Positions 1-5,664 of a stretch of 5,803 nucleotides of DNA are shown piece after piece (the stretch's first letter is position 1; every line of letters begins with the position of its first letter). Below the pieces are notes generated by a model. It searched no databases and had not been told where the DNA came from. It saw nothing but the letters and a program-made list of their open reading frames with translations. The DNA comes from CAYJAZ01 sp964371865 (GTDB lineage: Bacteria > Desulfobacterota > Desulfovibrionia > Desulfovibrionales > Desulfovibrionaceae). A program made the position numbers and the translations under genes. The stretch covers positions 1 to 5,803 of the forward strand of contig CAYJOR010000107.1 of assembly GCA_964371865.1 (NCBI GenBank), read 5' to 3'.

Positions 1-25
1 CTATTGAGAGTTCAGATTTCGGCAT
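1..25 (-). CDS. Start of a divergent gene, cut by the left edge (partial)
   Basis: On the minus strand an ATG (complement of 23-25) opens a frame reading MPKSELSI before the window ends, with no stop. A GGAG ribosome binding site (complement of 33-36) lies 7 nt before the ATG, and a consensus -10 box lies about 30 nt upstream. The combination of promoter, Shine-Dalgarno and start makes a real divergent gene likely, but eight residues are too few to identify a product. In a phage setting an integrase or repressor would be common in such a divergent position; nothing visible here confirms either. Confidence 0.45.
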
Positions 26-54
26 AGCTTTTCTCCGTATAAATTTTGAGTAAA

Positions 55-83
55 ATTATAACCGATATTCTTGTATATATCAG
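55..83 (-). promoter_or_regulatory. Sigma70-type promoter for the divergent minus-strand gene
   Basis: Read on the minus strand, CTGATA (complement of 78-83, four of six matches to TTGACA) is followed after exactly 17 nt by TATAAT (complement of 55-60, perfect consensus). Transcription would start near 48-49, giving a 5' leader of about 23 nt that carries the GGAG site and the ATG at 25. The geometry is close to ideal, and this is the best-formed promoter in the window. It has not been tested. Confidence 0.55.
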
Positions 84-135
84 TTGTAATTTTTAGCATT
101 AAAACATCTTTAATTAGACTTAAAATGTCTATTAT
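71..135 (+). promoter_or_regulatory. Candidate + strand promoter region with a small palindrome
   Basis: Two weak candidates could drive the 196 gene. The first is TTGTAT (71-76) with TAGCAT (94-99) at 17-nt spacing. The second is a good -10 TATTAT (130-135) lacking a convincing -35. An imperfect palindrome, TAGAC-N7-GTCTA, spans 115-131 and touches the second -10, so it could be a repressor operator. It occurs once as far as I can see, and an AT-rich spacer makes chance occurrence plausible. The first candidate overlaps the minus-strand promoter, so the two directions may interfere. Confidence 0.25.
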
Positions 136-160
136 GGTATCCTTGAAAAAGGAGAAGTAT

Positions 161-199
161 GTGAAGAGTTTCTATCTAACTAAAGGAGTAAAGATATGA
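161..199 (+). CDS. Possible 12-codon leader peptide overlapping the next start codon
   Basis: A GTG at 161 follows an A-rich GGAG site (151-154) by 6 nt and opens a frame of 12 codons, reading MKSFYLTKGVKI with the GTG as Met. Its TGA (197-199) overlaps the ATG (196-198) of the next gene as ATGA, the classic arrangement for translational coupling. Its last codons run through the next gene's own AAAGGAG site. An ATG at 159 in another frame is followed directly by TGA, a start-stop pair served by the same ribosome binding site. The element may therefore be a leader peptide, a start-stop stalling element or chance. Confidence 0.3.
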   Translation: MKSFYLTKGVKI

Positions 200-816
200 A
201 CGAATTTACATCAAGAGAACATTTGGAAGCAAAAATGCCTACTTGGCAGTTTGTGTTGCTTAGCTGGATAACTTATTATTTCTACTATATGTATTGGTTT
301 TTACAGCTCATTAGAAAAATCAACAAAAAACATGAAAATGCTATAAGCGAGAAGTTTTTTTTCATTTGGCTTATAATCATAGTCCTTTCAGTTTTGGCTC
401 TTATCCCAGCGTTGAGTCTTATGATAACAATGGCAAATTCAATGAGTGAAGTTACGCTGTACTTGAATATGCAACTGACAGTATCTACAATTGTAACTAT
501 AGTTGGTGCTGGTGGGCTTATATATCTAACTCTAAAAGCAAGAAATAGTCTTGAAGTTTGTTTTGCTGAAGCCGGTACTCCGATAAAAATTGCAACGTGG
601 TTGTGCGTCGTCTTCAACTTTATTTATCTTTATTATGTTGTTCACAATCAAGAAGCTGTCTATGCAAAACAAAGTAATCGCCCACAACCGGTGACACCTC
701 CGATAAATAAAAAACCTTCTCTTGCTGAAGAACTTCAAAAGCTTCAAGAGTTGAAAGAAAAAGGAATTCTTTCAGAAGAAGAATTTACAGAACAAAAAAA
801 GAAAATGCTTGGCTAA
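196..816 (+). CDS. Four-helix membrane protein, DUF4234-like, with C-terminal SHOCT domain
   Basis: The 206-residue product looks like an inner-membrane protein with a cytosolic tail. Hydrophobic segments lie near residues 18-39, 54-78, 93-113 and 131-150. The first segment, with WITYYFYYMYW followed by basic INKK, resembles the opening of DUF4234 proteins (the 'T.GiY..yW' pattern). After a Pro-rich linker (162-174), residues 178-206 form a SHOCT domain: amphipathic helix, LKEKGILSEEEF turn, second helix ending in KKKMLG. SHOCT is a short C-terminal module on many bacterial membrane proteins, thought to mediate oligomerisation or partner binding; no enzymatic role is known. The start is fixed by AAAGGAG at 182-188 and an in-frame stop at 181-183. 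The SHOCT call is firm, the DUF4234 call moderate, and function unknown. It leads the block that also encodes two exported proteins. Confidence 0.85.
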   Translation: MNEFTSREHLEAKMPTWQFVLLSWITYYFYYMYWFLQLIRKINKKHENAISEKFFFIWLIIIVLSVLALIPALSLMITMANSMSEVTLYLNMQLTVSTIVTIVGAGGLIYLTLKARNSLEVCFAEAGTPIKIATWLCVVFNFIYLYYVVHNQEAVYAKQSNRPQPVTPPINKKPSLAEELQKLQELKEKGILSEEEFTEQKKKMLG

Positions 817-823
817 CCTAAAA

Positions 824-852
824 GAGTACAACGCTGTTTTAGCGTTGTACTC
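824..852 (+). terminator. Perfect 12-bp hairpin between the SHOCT gene and the exported-protein gene
   Basis: GAGTACAACGCT (824-835) and AGCGTTGTACTC (841-852) pair perfectly around a GTTTT loop. The hairpin starts 7 nt after the upstream stop and ends 15 nt before the GGAGGG ribosome binding site of the 877 gene. The downstream tract is ACACCTTTCTTCTTT, so the run of T is broken. It may be an imperfect terminator giving partial read-through, or an mRNA 3'-end stabiliser. On the minus strand TTTT directly follows the stem, but no minus-strand gene reads into it. Confidence 0.5.
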
Positions 853-876
853 ACACCTTTCTTCTTTGGAGGGAAT

Positions 877-2157
877 ATGAAACGCTATTTATTTTGCTTG
901 ATTACTTTATTATCCGCTTTATTCTGTTTTGATTATTCTGCATACGCTTTTCTTGGTTCTTTTACAAACCCTATGCTAAAAGTTGCTCAAAGCGCAAAAT
1001 TTGAATTTAGTAAAGGAGAAACGCTAAAATCAGCTTTAGAAGAAAACCCATACATAAAAACTTTTGAGTGGGGAATTTTTGAAAATAAAGACGGAAAAAG
1101 CTTTGTCTATTTTGAAGGTGTGCTTGATACTGATAAGTATTTAGACTTTCGCAGTAGAACTGACCCTAAATTTATCACCTTTTATAAAGAGAAAATTTAT
1201 GCAAAAGATTCATCGTATCATGGTAAAATTATATCTTTTAGACTCTACTTCACGGTAAGAGATGATAAGGCGGTAGAACTTGCACATGCCCAGCTACTTA
1301 TTGACGAAGAGAACTATAAAGATATTAACTCTAGACTTGTAAAGCTGAAAGATTTCTATGAGGATATTTTGCCGAGTAGTATAGGTGGAGAATTTCTTAG
1401 AGCTCTCGGTAGCTTTATTATTGATGACTACATAATAAGTGAAGGAGAAAATCTAAAAAAAACATTCTATATGCTTACAGGGGATAATAAACTTATCCAA
1501 ACTGATGAAGAAATGCAGGACTACAAATACATGTACTTAGGCTTTGACTATTCAATAATCTACTTTCGCATAGATTCAATTTCACCTAAGAAGCTACTAG
1601 GTTTTGTAGAATTTCCGTCTTTTCCGGAACAGCTTGAAGAAGATATGAAAAACCTTGGAAATGCAAAACTCTTTTATTTGGAAGGTGATTTTCAAGTGCA
1701 TTCCAAACTTGTTTTATACGAAGAAGAGTTTGATTCGTTATATTTTCGTATAACATTCAACCACGGTAATGAGTATTATGTTTATTTTGATATTTTTCCT
1801 TACAATACATTACCAAGATATTATAATTCTAGAGTGTTCATAAGCTTTCACTCAAAACCTTTTGAAGTTGATGGAAGTATGTATCACACACCGATCTTTA
1901 GCAGTAATTGGATCTATATGGCAATTGCTTTTGGAGGCTTAGAATATTTGTGTGAAGAGATGGATAAAAGGTATCTAAAGAGTATTGGTTATAATGGTGA
2001 GGTATTTGATAAAGGAACTTTTAGCATGTATAGCTATCATCGTGTAAAAGCCTTAGGGCAAAGCCTATTCAATGTATTTATAATCCCAACTTGTATCAGA
2101 ATCTCCGGCTTTTTCTTAGTTTTTTGTTACATTATGGCATCGTATATAAGTAGATAA
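877..2157 (+). CDS. Exported protein of unknown function, long paralog
   Basis: The 426-residue product begins with a clear Sec signal peptide: basic KR, a hydrophobic core (residues 4-18) and an AYA cleavage site after residue 24. There is no lipobox cysteine, so the mature protein should be periplasmic or surface-exposed in a Gram-negative host. Residues 1-90 align without gaps to the product of the gene at 2210, sharing AF.G at 24-27, W65, FE at 68-69, G73, V77, F79 and LDT.KY (83-88). Later segments are rich in aromatic beta-strand-like patterns. A hydrophobic stretch near 409-424 might anchor the C-terminus, although R408 borders it. GGAGGG at 868-873 supports the start. I do not recognise a named family; the pattern W..FE...G..vV.F resembles small exported proteins seen in some proteobacteria, from memory only. 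No catalytic motif is visible. Confidence 0.85.
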   Translation: MKRYLFCLITLLSALFCFDYSAYAFLGSFTNPMLKVAQSAKFEFSKGETLKSALEENPYIKTFEWGIFENKDGKSFVYFEGVLDTDKYLDFRSRTDPKFITFYKEKIYAKDSSYHGKIISFRLYFTVRDDKAVELAHAQLLIDEENYKDINSRLVKLKDFYEDILPSSIGGEFLRALGSFIIDDYIISEGENLKKTFYMLTGDNKLIQTDEEMQDYKYMYLGFDYSIIYFRIDSISPKKLLGFVEFPSFPEQLEEDMKNLGNAKLFYLEGDFQVHSKLVLYEEEFDSLYFRITFNHGNEYYVYFDIFPYNTLPRYYNSRVFISFHSKPFEVDGSMYHTPIFSSNWIYMAIAFGGLEYLCEEMDKRYLKSIGYNGEVFDKGTFSMYSYHRVKALGQSLFNVFIIPTCIRISGFFLVFCYIMASYISR

Positions 2158-2209
2158 ATTCTGAAATGTTTTTTATATTACAGAAAATATTCAGCACTTG
2201 GAGTGAACT

Positions 2210-2791
2210 ATGTATAATAAGTATAAATACATAATTATTTCTTTCTTTATTCTTTTACTGTCTTCAACAAATAGTTATGCGTTTTTTGGCTTGTTTGGAA
2301 ATCAAGAAGTTCTAATGATTCAACAGTCTACATTTCCAATGGATCAGAGCTTGACTAATAAAAATGCTCTTGATGGTAACATGTACCATTTGAATCCTAC
2401 GTGGGAAAGCTTTGAAGATACACAGGGACGAAAGATTGTTGAATTTTCAGCACTGCTTGATACTTCAAAGTATGAAGATGGACTAACAATGGATCCAGTG
2501 AACTTACGAAGTATTTTCGGCTTACATAAAGAAGATATTCCAGAAATGAAGGAAAAAAGACCACACGCATTCAATGATAAATACTATCTACACATACAGT
2601 TTACACTCAGTGTTGATGAAACAAGGTTTGAGATAACTTACATTGGTTTGTATGCGAACGATATTGAGCTTGCGAGAGGTGATTCGATTTATAGAATGCA
2701 AAAATTGTTGACTGCTATATCTTCAAACGAAGCTGTATTTGAGGCAGAAATTTTGAATAGAAGAATAAACCCTTACTATAACGGTAAGTAA
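2210..2791 (+). CDS. Exported protein of unknown function, short paralog
   Basis: The 193-residue product has a Sec signal peptide (hydrophobic core at about residues 8-18, cleavage after SYA at 24) and no lipobox. It is a single-domain relative of the preceding gene: W65, FE 68-69, G73, V77, F79 and LDT.KY 83-88 fall at identical positions. A second similar stretch (KYYLHIQFTLSV near 124-135) corresponds to KIISFRLYFTV at 117-127 of the long paralog. It lacks the extra 240 or so C-terminal residues of that protein. GGAG at 2200-2203, 6 nt before the ATG, supports the start. The 52-nt gap after the previous gene has no clear terminator, so co-transcription is likely. This appears to be a tandem duplication whose copies diverged or lost or gained the C-terminal part. 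Function unknown. Confidence 0.85.
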   Translation: MYNKYKYIIISFFILLLSSTNSYAFFGLFGNQEVLMIQQSTFPMDQSLTNKNALDGNMYHLNPTWESFEDTQGRKIVEFSALLDTSKYEDGLTMDPVNLRSIFGLHKEDIPEMKEKRPHAFNDKYYLHIQFTLSVDETRFEITYIGLYANDIELARGDSIYRMQKLLTAISSNEAVFEAEILNRRINPYYNGK

Positions 2792-2816
2792 ACACATTAT
2801 AATTACAAATTCAATG

Positions 2817-2823
2817 AAGGAGG
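2817..2823 (+). promoter_or_regulatory. Ribosome binding site that sets the start at 2832
   Basis: AAGGAGG is a full Shine-Dalgarno match placed 8 nt before ATG 2832. It lies just inside the frame opened by the upstream ATG 2814, which itself has only AT-rich sequence before it. The longer reading is therefore unlikely. Confidence 0.75.
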
Positions 2824-2831
2824 AAAAATCT

Positions 2832-3269
2832 ATGGCACTATTAGAAAATATTCTTTTGACCATTGCTAATGGTTTGCTTGAAGGTGCGTCAAATAGTAAG
2901 AATAATGTCAATAATAGAAATGATAATGTTCTTATAGATGTTATTACACAGAGTCTAACGCTTTCGCTATTTCCCAATAGCTTTTCAAAGGAAAAATATA
3001 AGCAAAAACAGCTAGAAGCAAAAGCTAATGAAGCACATAAAGAGCTCGTGCGGAGAGGATATCACCCTGATAGAATTATTGAATTTGCATTTGACCTCAT
3101 GGATAAAACTATTTCGGATAAAACACTTATAGGTATTATTGGAAGAAATATTTTTTCTGATTTAGCAGACGAAGATGCTACATCTGCTTATGCACTACTA
3201 GACCGCCGAGGTTATACAGAAGAAGAGATTGATAGGTTTGTTCAAGCGTATATAGAAGCAAATTTATAA
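2832..3269 (+). CDS. Small cytosolic helical protein with a twofold repeated motif
   Basis: The 145-residue product has neither signal peptide nor membrane segment and is predicted cytosolic. An ATG at 2814 is in frame but lies before the Shine-Dalgarno AAGGAGG (2817-2823), whereas the ATG at 2832 lies 8 nt after it, so I use 2832. The N-terminus (1-18) looks like an amphipathic helix, followed by an Asn/Ser-rich linker (20-33). Two related segments follow: ELVRRGYHPDRIIEFAFDLM (71-90) and LLDRRGYTEEEIDRFVQAYI (122-141), each a helix, an RRGY turn and a second helix. The pattern recalls the helical repeats of RecX-type proteins, but the spacing of about 50 residues and the short length argue against a simple RecX. 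It is the last gene before the strong terminator. Function unknown. Confidence 0.8.
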   Translation: MALLENILLTIANGLLEGASNSKNNVNNRNDNVLIDVITQSLTLSLFPNSFSKEKYKQKQLEAKANEAHKELVRRGYHPDRIIEFAFDLMDKTISDKTLIGIIGRNIFSDLADEDATSAYALLDRRGYTEEEIDRFVQAYIEANL

Positions 3270-3436
3270 CTTTAAAAATATATTTTATGTTATTCAACAA
3301 AAATAAAATATACATTACTCCATTGAAATAGTTCCCCCATTGTTTCACACACTAAAATCCTCGGTGTAGCCCAAAAGGCTACATCGGGGTTTTTTGCGTC
3401 TAAATCACAAAAAAAAAAATATAAAAGGAGATAGAT
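3270..3436 (+). other. AT-rich leader region before the recombination genes
   Basis: This 167-nt gap holds no credible gene. Its left part is almost pure A/T with a weak promoter-like pair: TTATGT (3285-3290) and TATACA (3309-3314) at 18-nt spacing. If used, transcription would start near 3321 and give a short RNA ending at the intrinsic terminator, or a leader for the ERF gene. A run of C (3334-3338) followed by ATTGT could pair imperfectly with the right arm of the terminator (ACATCGGGG). That would be a possible antiterminator, but the match has a mismatch and a bulge. An A11 tract (3409-3419) precedes the ERF ribosome binding site AAAAGGAG (3423-3430). Confidence 0.3.
3359..3395 (+). terminator. 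Strong intrinsic (Rho-independent) terminator
   Basis: A 13-bp stem (3359-3371 with 3377-3389, two G-T wobbles) closes a CAAAA loop and is followed at once by T6 (3390-3395). It matches the textbook form and should end transcription of the upstream four-gene block. Because only about 40 nt separate it from the ERF start, it also sits where an attenuator of the downstream operon would be. Confidence 0.9.
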
Positions 3437-4114
3437 ATGCAAGAATATCAATCGCAAGATATCACAAAATTGGCTAAGGCTTTGCTCAACGTACAAAAAG
3501 GACTTCAACCTGCAACGAAGGATTCAGTAAACCCATTCGTCAAAAATAGATACGCAAGTTTGAATAGCGTGATGGACGTATGCCGTGAACCTTTGCTCTC
3601 AAACGGAATTTGGTTGTGCCAGTATCCAGTTCCAGTTGAAAGTGCACCTCTGGAGAATACCCCACAAGCGTATTCTTTAGGGCTGGTTACGAAGTTGACA
3701 CACGCAGAATCTGGACAATGGCAGTCGTCTTTGACGGTCATACCACTTTCAAAGGCAGATCCGCAATCTATGGGGTCAGCTATGAGTTATGCTCGAAGAT
3801 ACGCGCTATCAGCGATGTTAGGAATTGTCACGGAGGAAGATACTGACGGTATGTCGGGTAACTATCAACAAAATCAGGGTGCTCAAAATGGCTTCTATGA
3901 AGATGGCAAAAATGGCGCAAATTCTGATTGTCAGCTACAAATTCCAATACTAAGTGGTGTGGTCTACGATAGTTTTGACGGTCAAGGCGAGAAAGGAAAT
4001 CGGCGAGAAGTCATCACGGCGACAGGTAACACAATTCCGTATAAAGATGAACTTATAAAGTCAGGCTTTAAGTGGAACCCAAACAAGAAGGTATGGTGGA
4101 AATATGCAGACTAA
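3437..4114 (+). CDS. ERF-family single-strand DNA annealing protein
   Basis: The 225-residue product belongs to the ERF (Sak-type) family of phage annealases, which coat single-stranded DNA and anneal complementary strands in RecA-independent recombination. The ERF core spans about residues 8-138. Diagnostic stretches are NPFVKNRYASLNSV (32-45), the GIWLCQ strand (57-62), SGQW (92-95) and PQSMGSAMSYARRYAL (109-124), then EEDTDG (133-138). A polar Gln/Gly/Asn-rich linker (140-165) leads to a small C-terminal module (about 193-224) with GNTIPYKDELIKSGFKW and WWKYAD, a Trp-rich unit often appended to phage DNA-metabolism proteins. AAAAGGAG lies 6 nt before the ATG. The 3' end overlaps the nuclease gene, suggesting translational coupling. 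Base composition is less AT-rich than the upstream block. The family call is secure; the C-terminal module's role is unknown. Confidence 0.95.
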   Translation: MQEYQSQDITKLAKALLNVQKGLQPATKDSVNPFVKNRYASLNSVMDVCREPLLSNGIWLCQYPVPVESAPLENTPQAYSLGLVTKLTHAESGQWQSSLTVIPLSKADPQSMGSAMSYARRYALSAMLGIVTEEDTDGMSGNYQQNQGAQNGFYEDGKNGANSDCQLQIPILSGVVYDSFDGQGEKGNRREVITATGNTIPYKDELIKSGFKWNPNKKVWWKYAD

Positions 4115-5247
4115 ATCAAGACAAAAAGCTCTTGAGCCTCATCGCTCACGGGTTACAATCGTACTCAGAAAGCCAAACAATCTCACAGCTTGGCGATAGA
4201 AGGCAATATGTTGGAATGTCCGATATTGCCCTGATGTCCGAGTGTACAAGATTGGCGGTGCTACGAAAACGTAGCCCACTCAATTCACGTACTGTAACTC
4301 TTCAAAATTATGAAGAAATTCTCAAGAAACAACTTACTCTACAACGGGGGCATTGGTTAGAGGAGGGAATCTCAAATGCTCTGTACGCAAATGCCTTTCA
4401 TCTTATTCCACAGCTAGAAATTGAAGTGCAACTACCTGATAATATTACACTAAAAATACATTTAGATTTTGTATTGGTCGGTGAGAATGTTATCAGAATT
4501 TTAGAGCTGAAATCAAATGAGAAGTTGCCATCTCAAGCTCAGAAGAGCCATGAGCTTCAAGTTCGTGGTCAAGTGTCATTCCTTTATAAATACTGGAATG
4601 AAGCGGTTTTCAATCTGAAAGATGCGCAAGGTGTTATTCTTTATCAAAAGAAAACATTCCCTGAAATATGCAAGGAATACCTTGGAATAATTGTAAAAAA
4701 CAAGGAGAAAATCGACTTGCAAGGGTGGTTACTCTGCGTGTCGATGACTAAGGCAAAAGCCTTTGGTCCATATATCGCTAAAAGAACTCTGGTCTATGAA
4801 CAATTCGCAAAAGCACTTTGGAAATCAATAGAAAATAATGATGAAATTCAATATGCTAAAGGATTCTGTAAGCTCTGTTCTTTCTGCGAATATTCAGATT
4901 CTTGTCCAAAATTTGTAGGTGATTCACTCCCTGAATGGGAACAGATTTTTGATGAAATCGAAAAACTCAAGGATTTGAAAGATTCGGCAACTGAGCAAAT
5001 TTCTGTACTGGAGCAGAATATCAAGCTTTCTCTCTTCAGCACAGAGCTAAAAGGCAAATGGCTGACAGCAGGAAAGTATAGATTCAAAGTTGGTGAGCAA
5101 CAAGGCAGAAGAACGCTCAATCGGAACTTACTCACGGCAGAGCTTACATCTTTTATGGATGAAAATTCTATCGAACAATTATTGGCAAATGCTGAAACGG
5201 AATCTGCACCATCGGCAAGACTCTACACTAACATTATAACATCATAG
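4093..5247 (+). CDS. Cas4-like PD-(D/E)XK nuclease with Fe-S cluster cysteines
   Basis: From ATG 4093 the product is 384 residues. Motif order fits a RecB/Cas4-type nuclease: GHWLEEG (86-92) with Glu 90/91 as motif I, D125 in IHLDFVL, and the ELK triad residues E138 and K140, followed by a Gln-containing helix (ELQVRGQVSF). Cysteine C52 before motif I and C262-x2-C265-x5-C271 near the end have the spacing of the Cas4 4Fe-4S site; C259 is an extra cysteine. A charged helix (about 281-315) precedes a C-terminal tail with GRRTLNRN. By family knowledge it is a DNA exonuclease, probably supplying single strands to the ERF protein. The start is uncertain: GTG 4072 gives 391 residues, and GTG 4096 has AAGAAGG 4 nt upstream. 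All overlap the ERF gene by 19-43 nt. No CRISPR array or cas1/cas2 is present, so a CRISPR role is not supported. Confidence 0.9.
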   Translation: MVEICRLNQDKKLLSLIAHGLQSYSESQTISQLGDRRQYVGMSDIALMSECTRLAVLRKRSPLNSRTVTLQNYEEILKKQLTLQRGHWLEEGISNALYANAFHLIPQLEIEVQLPDNITLKIHLDFVLVGENVIRILELKSNEKLPSQAQKSHELQVRGQVSFLYKYWNEAVFNLKDAQGVILYQKKTFPEICKEYLGIIVKNKEKIDLQGWLLCVSMTKAKAFGPYIAKRTLVYEQFAKALWKSIENNDEIQYAKGFCKLCSFCEYSDSCPKFVGDSLPEWEQIFDEIEKLKDLKDSATEQISVLEQNIKLSLFSTELKGKWLTAGKYRFKVGEQQGRRTLNRNLLTAELTSFMDENSIEQLLANAETESAPSARLYTNIITS

Positions 5248-5256
5248 GATAAAATT

Positions 5257-5655
5257 ATGGGATATTATTCAGAGGTGGCACTTTGCTTCCCGGAAAAAAC
5301 AAACAACGAATTCTTAGTGGCAATTTCAAATCAACCATCTGAAATACAAAATGAAATCAATGAATTAATCTCTAACTCAGAAAAATACACGAGAGATAAA
5401 GCCTTTCTTTATCATTGGTCGTGGGTCAAGTGGTATAGCTCATTTCCATGCGTTGGCTTTATTGAGAAATTCCTCGAATCTATTGATAACGCTGATGAAA
5501 CTGATTTAGAATATAGATTAATCCGAGTTGGTGAAGAAGTAGCTGATATTGTTGAAGAAGGTGACTATTACGATAATCCTTTCTCAGCTTGCTCGACACA
5601 AGGCGTTTCATTCGATTTTACATGTCCATACATAGAAACAAAAGAAAATAAATAA
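5257..5655 (+). CDS. Small phage-type 'MGYYSEVAL' protein, function unknown
   Basis: The 132-residue product starts MGYYSEVAL, an opening I associate from memory with small uncharacterised proteins of phages and plasmids that share a W.KWY..FP...FIE.FL core and a Y..IR.GE segment. Here those are WVKWYSSFP (56-64), FIEKFL (68-73) and YRLIRVGEE (86-94), followed by an acidic EEGDYYDN stretch (100-107). It is soluble, with no signal peptide or membrane segment. The ATG lies 9 nt after the nuclease stop. Only a short AGGA (5246-5249), overlapping that stop, serves as ribosome binding site, so it is probably translated with the nuclease as one operon. Family resemblance is moderate and function unknown. 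Confidence 0.8.
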   Translation: MGYYSEVALCFPEKTNNEFLVAISNQPSEIQNEINELISNSEKYTRDKAFLYHWSWVKWYSSFPCVGFIEKFLESIDNADETDLEYRLIRVGEEVADIVEEGDYYDNPFSACSTQGVSFDFTCPYIETKENK

Positions 5656-5664
5656 GGATTACAT

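Noticed and set aside
285..617. Minus-strand open frame of 110 codons opposite the membrane protein gene
   Set aside because: It is antisense to a well-supported gene with a SHOCT domain and a clear ribosome binding site, and has no recognisable features of its own.
2159..2185. TTCTG...CAGAA inverted repeat between the exported-protein genes
   Set aside because: Only 5 bp with a 17-nt AT-rich loop; too weak to call a terminator.
2814..2831. Longer start for the small cytosolic protein
   Set aside because: The AAGGAGG site lies after this ATG and is correctly placed for the ATG at 2832.
3420..3425. TATAAA as a -10 box for the ERF gene
   Set aside because: It overlaps the ribosome binding site, so a transcript from it would begin after the Shine-Dalgarno.
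3290..3508. Minus-strand frame across the terminator and ERF start
   Set aside because: It crosses the terminator hairpin and the ERF N-terminus and translates to a random hydrophobic mix.
4104..4199. ATG at 4104 opening a 31-codon frame just before the ERF stop
   Set aside because: It overlaps the nuclease frame, which continues with conserved motifs, and ends quickly; the basic translation looks random.
4848..5135. Minus-strand open frame of 95 codons opposite the nuclease
   Set aside because: It lies opposite the conserved cysteine and C-terminal region of the nuclease; low-complexity Ser-rich translation is typical of an antisense shadow.
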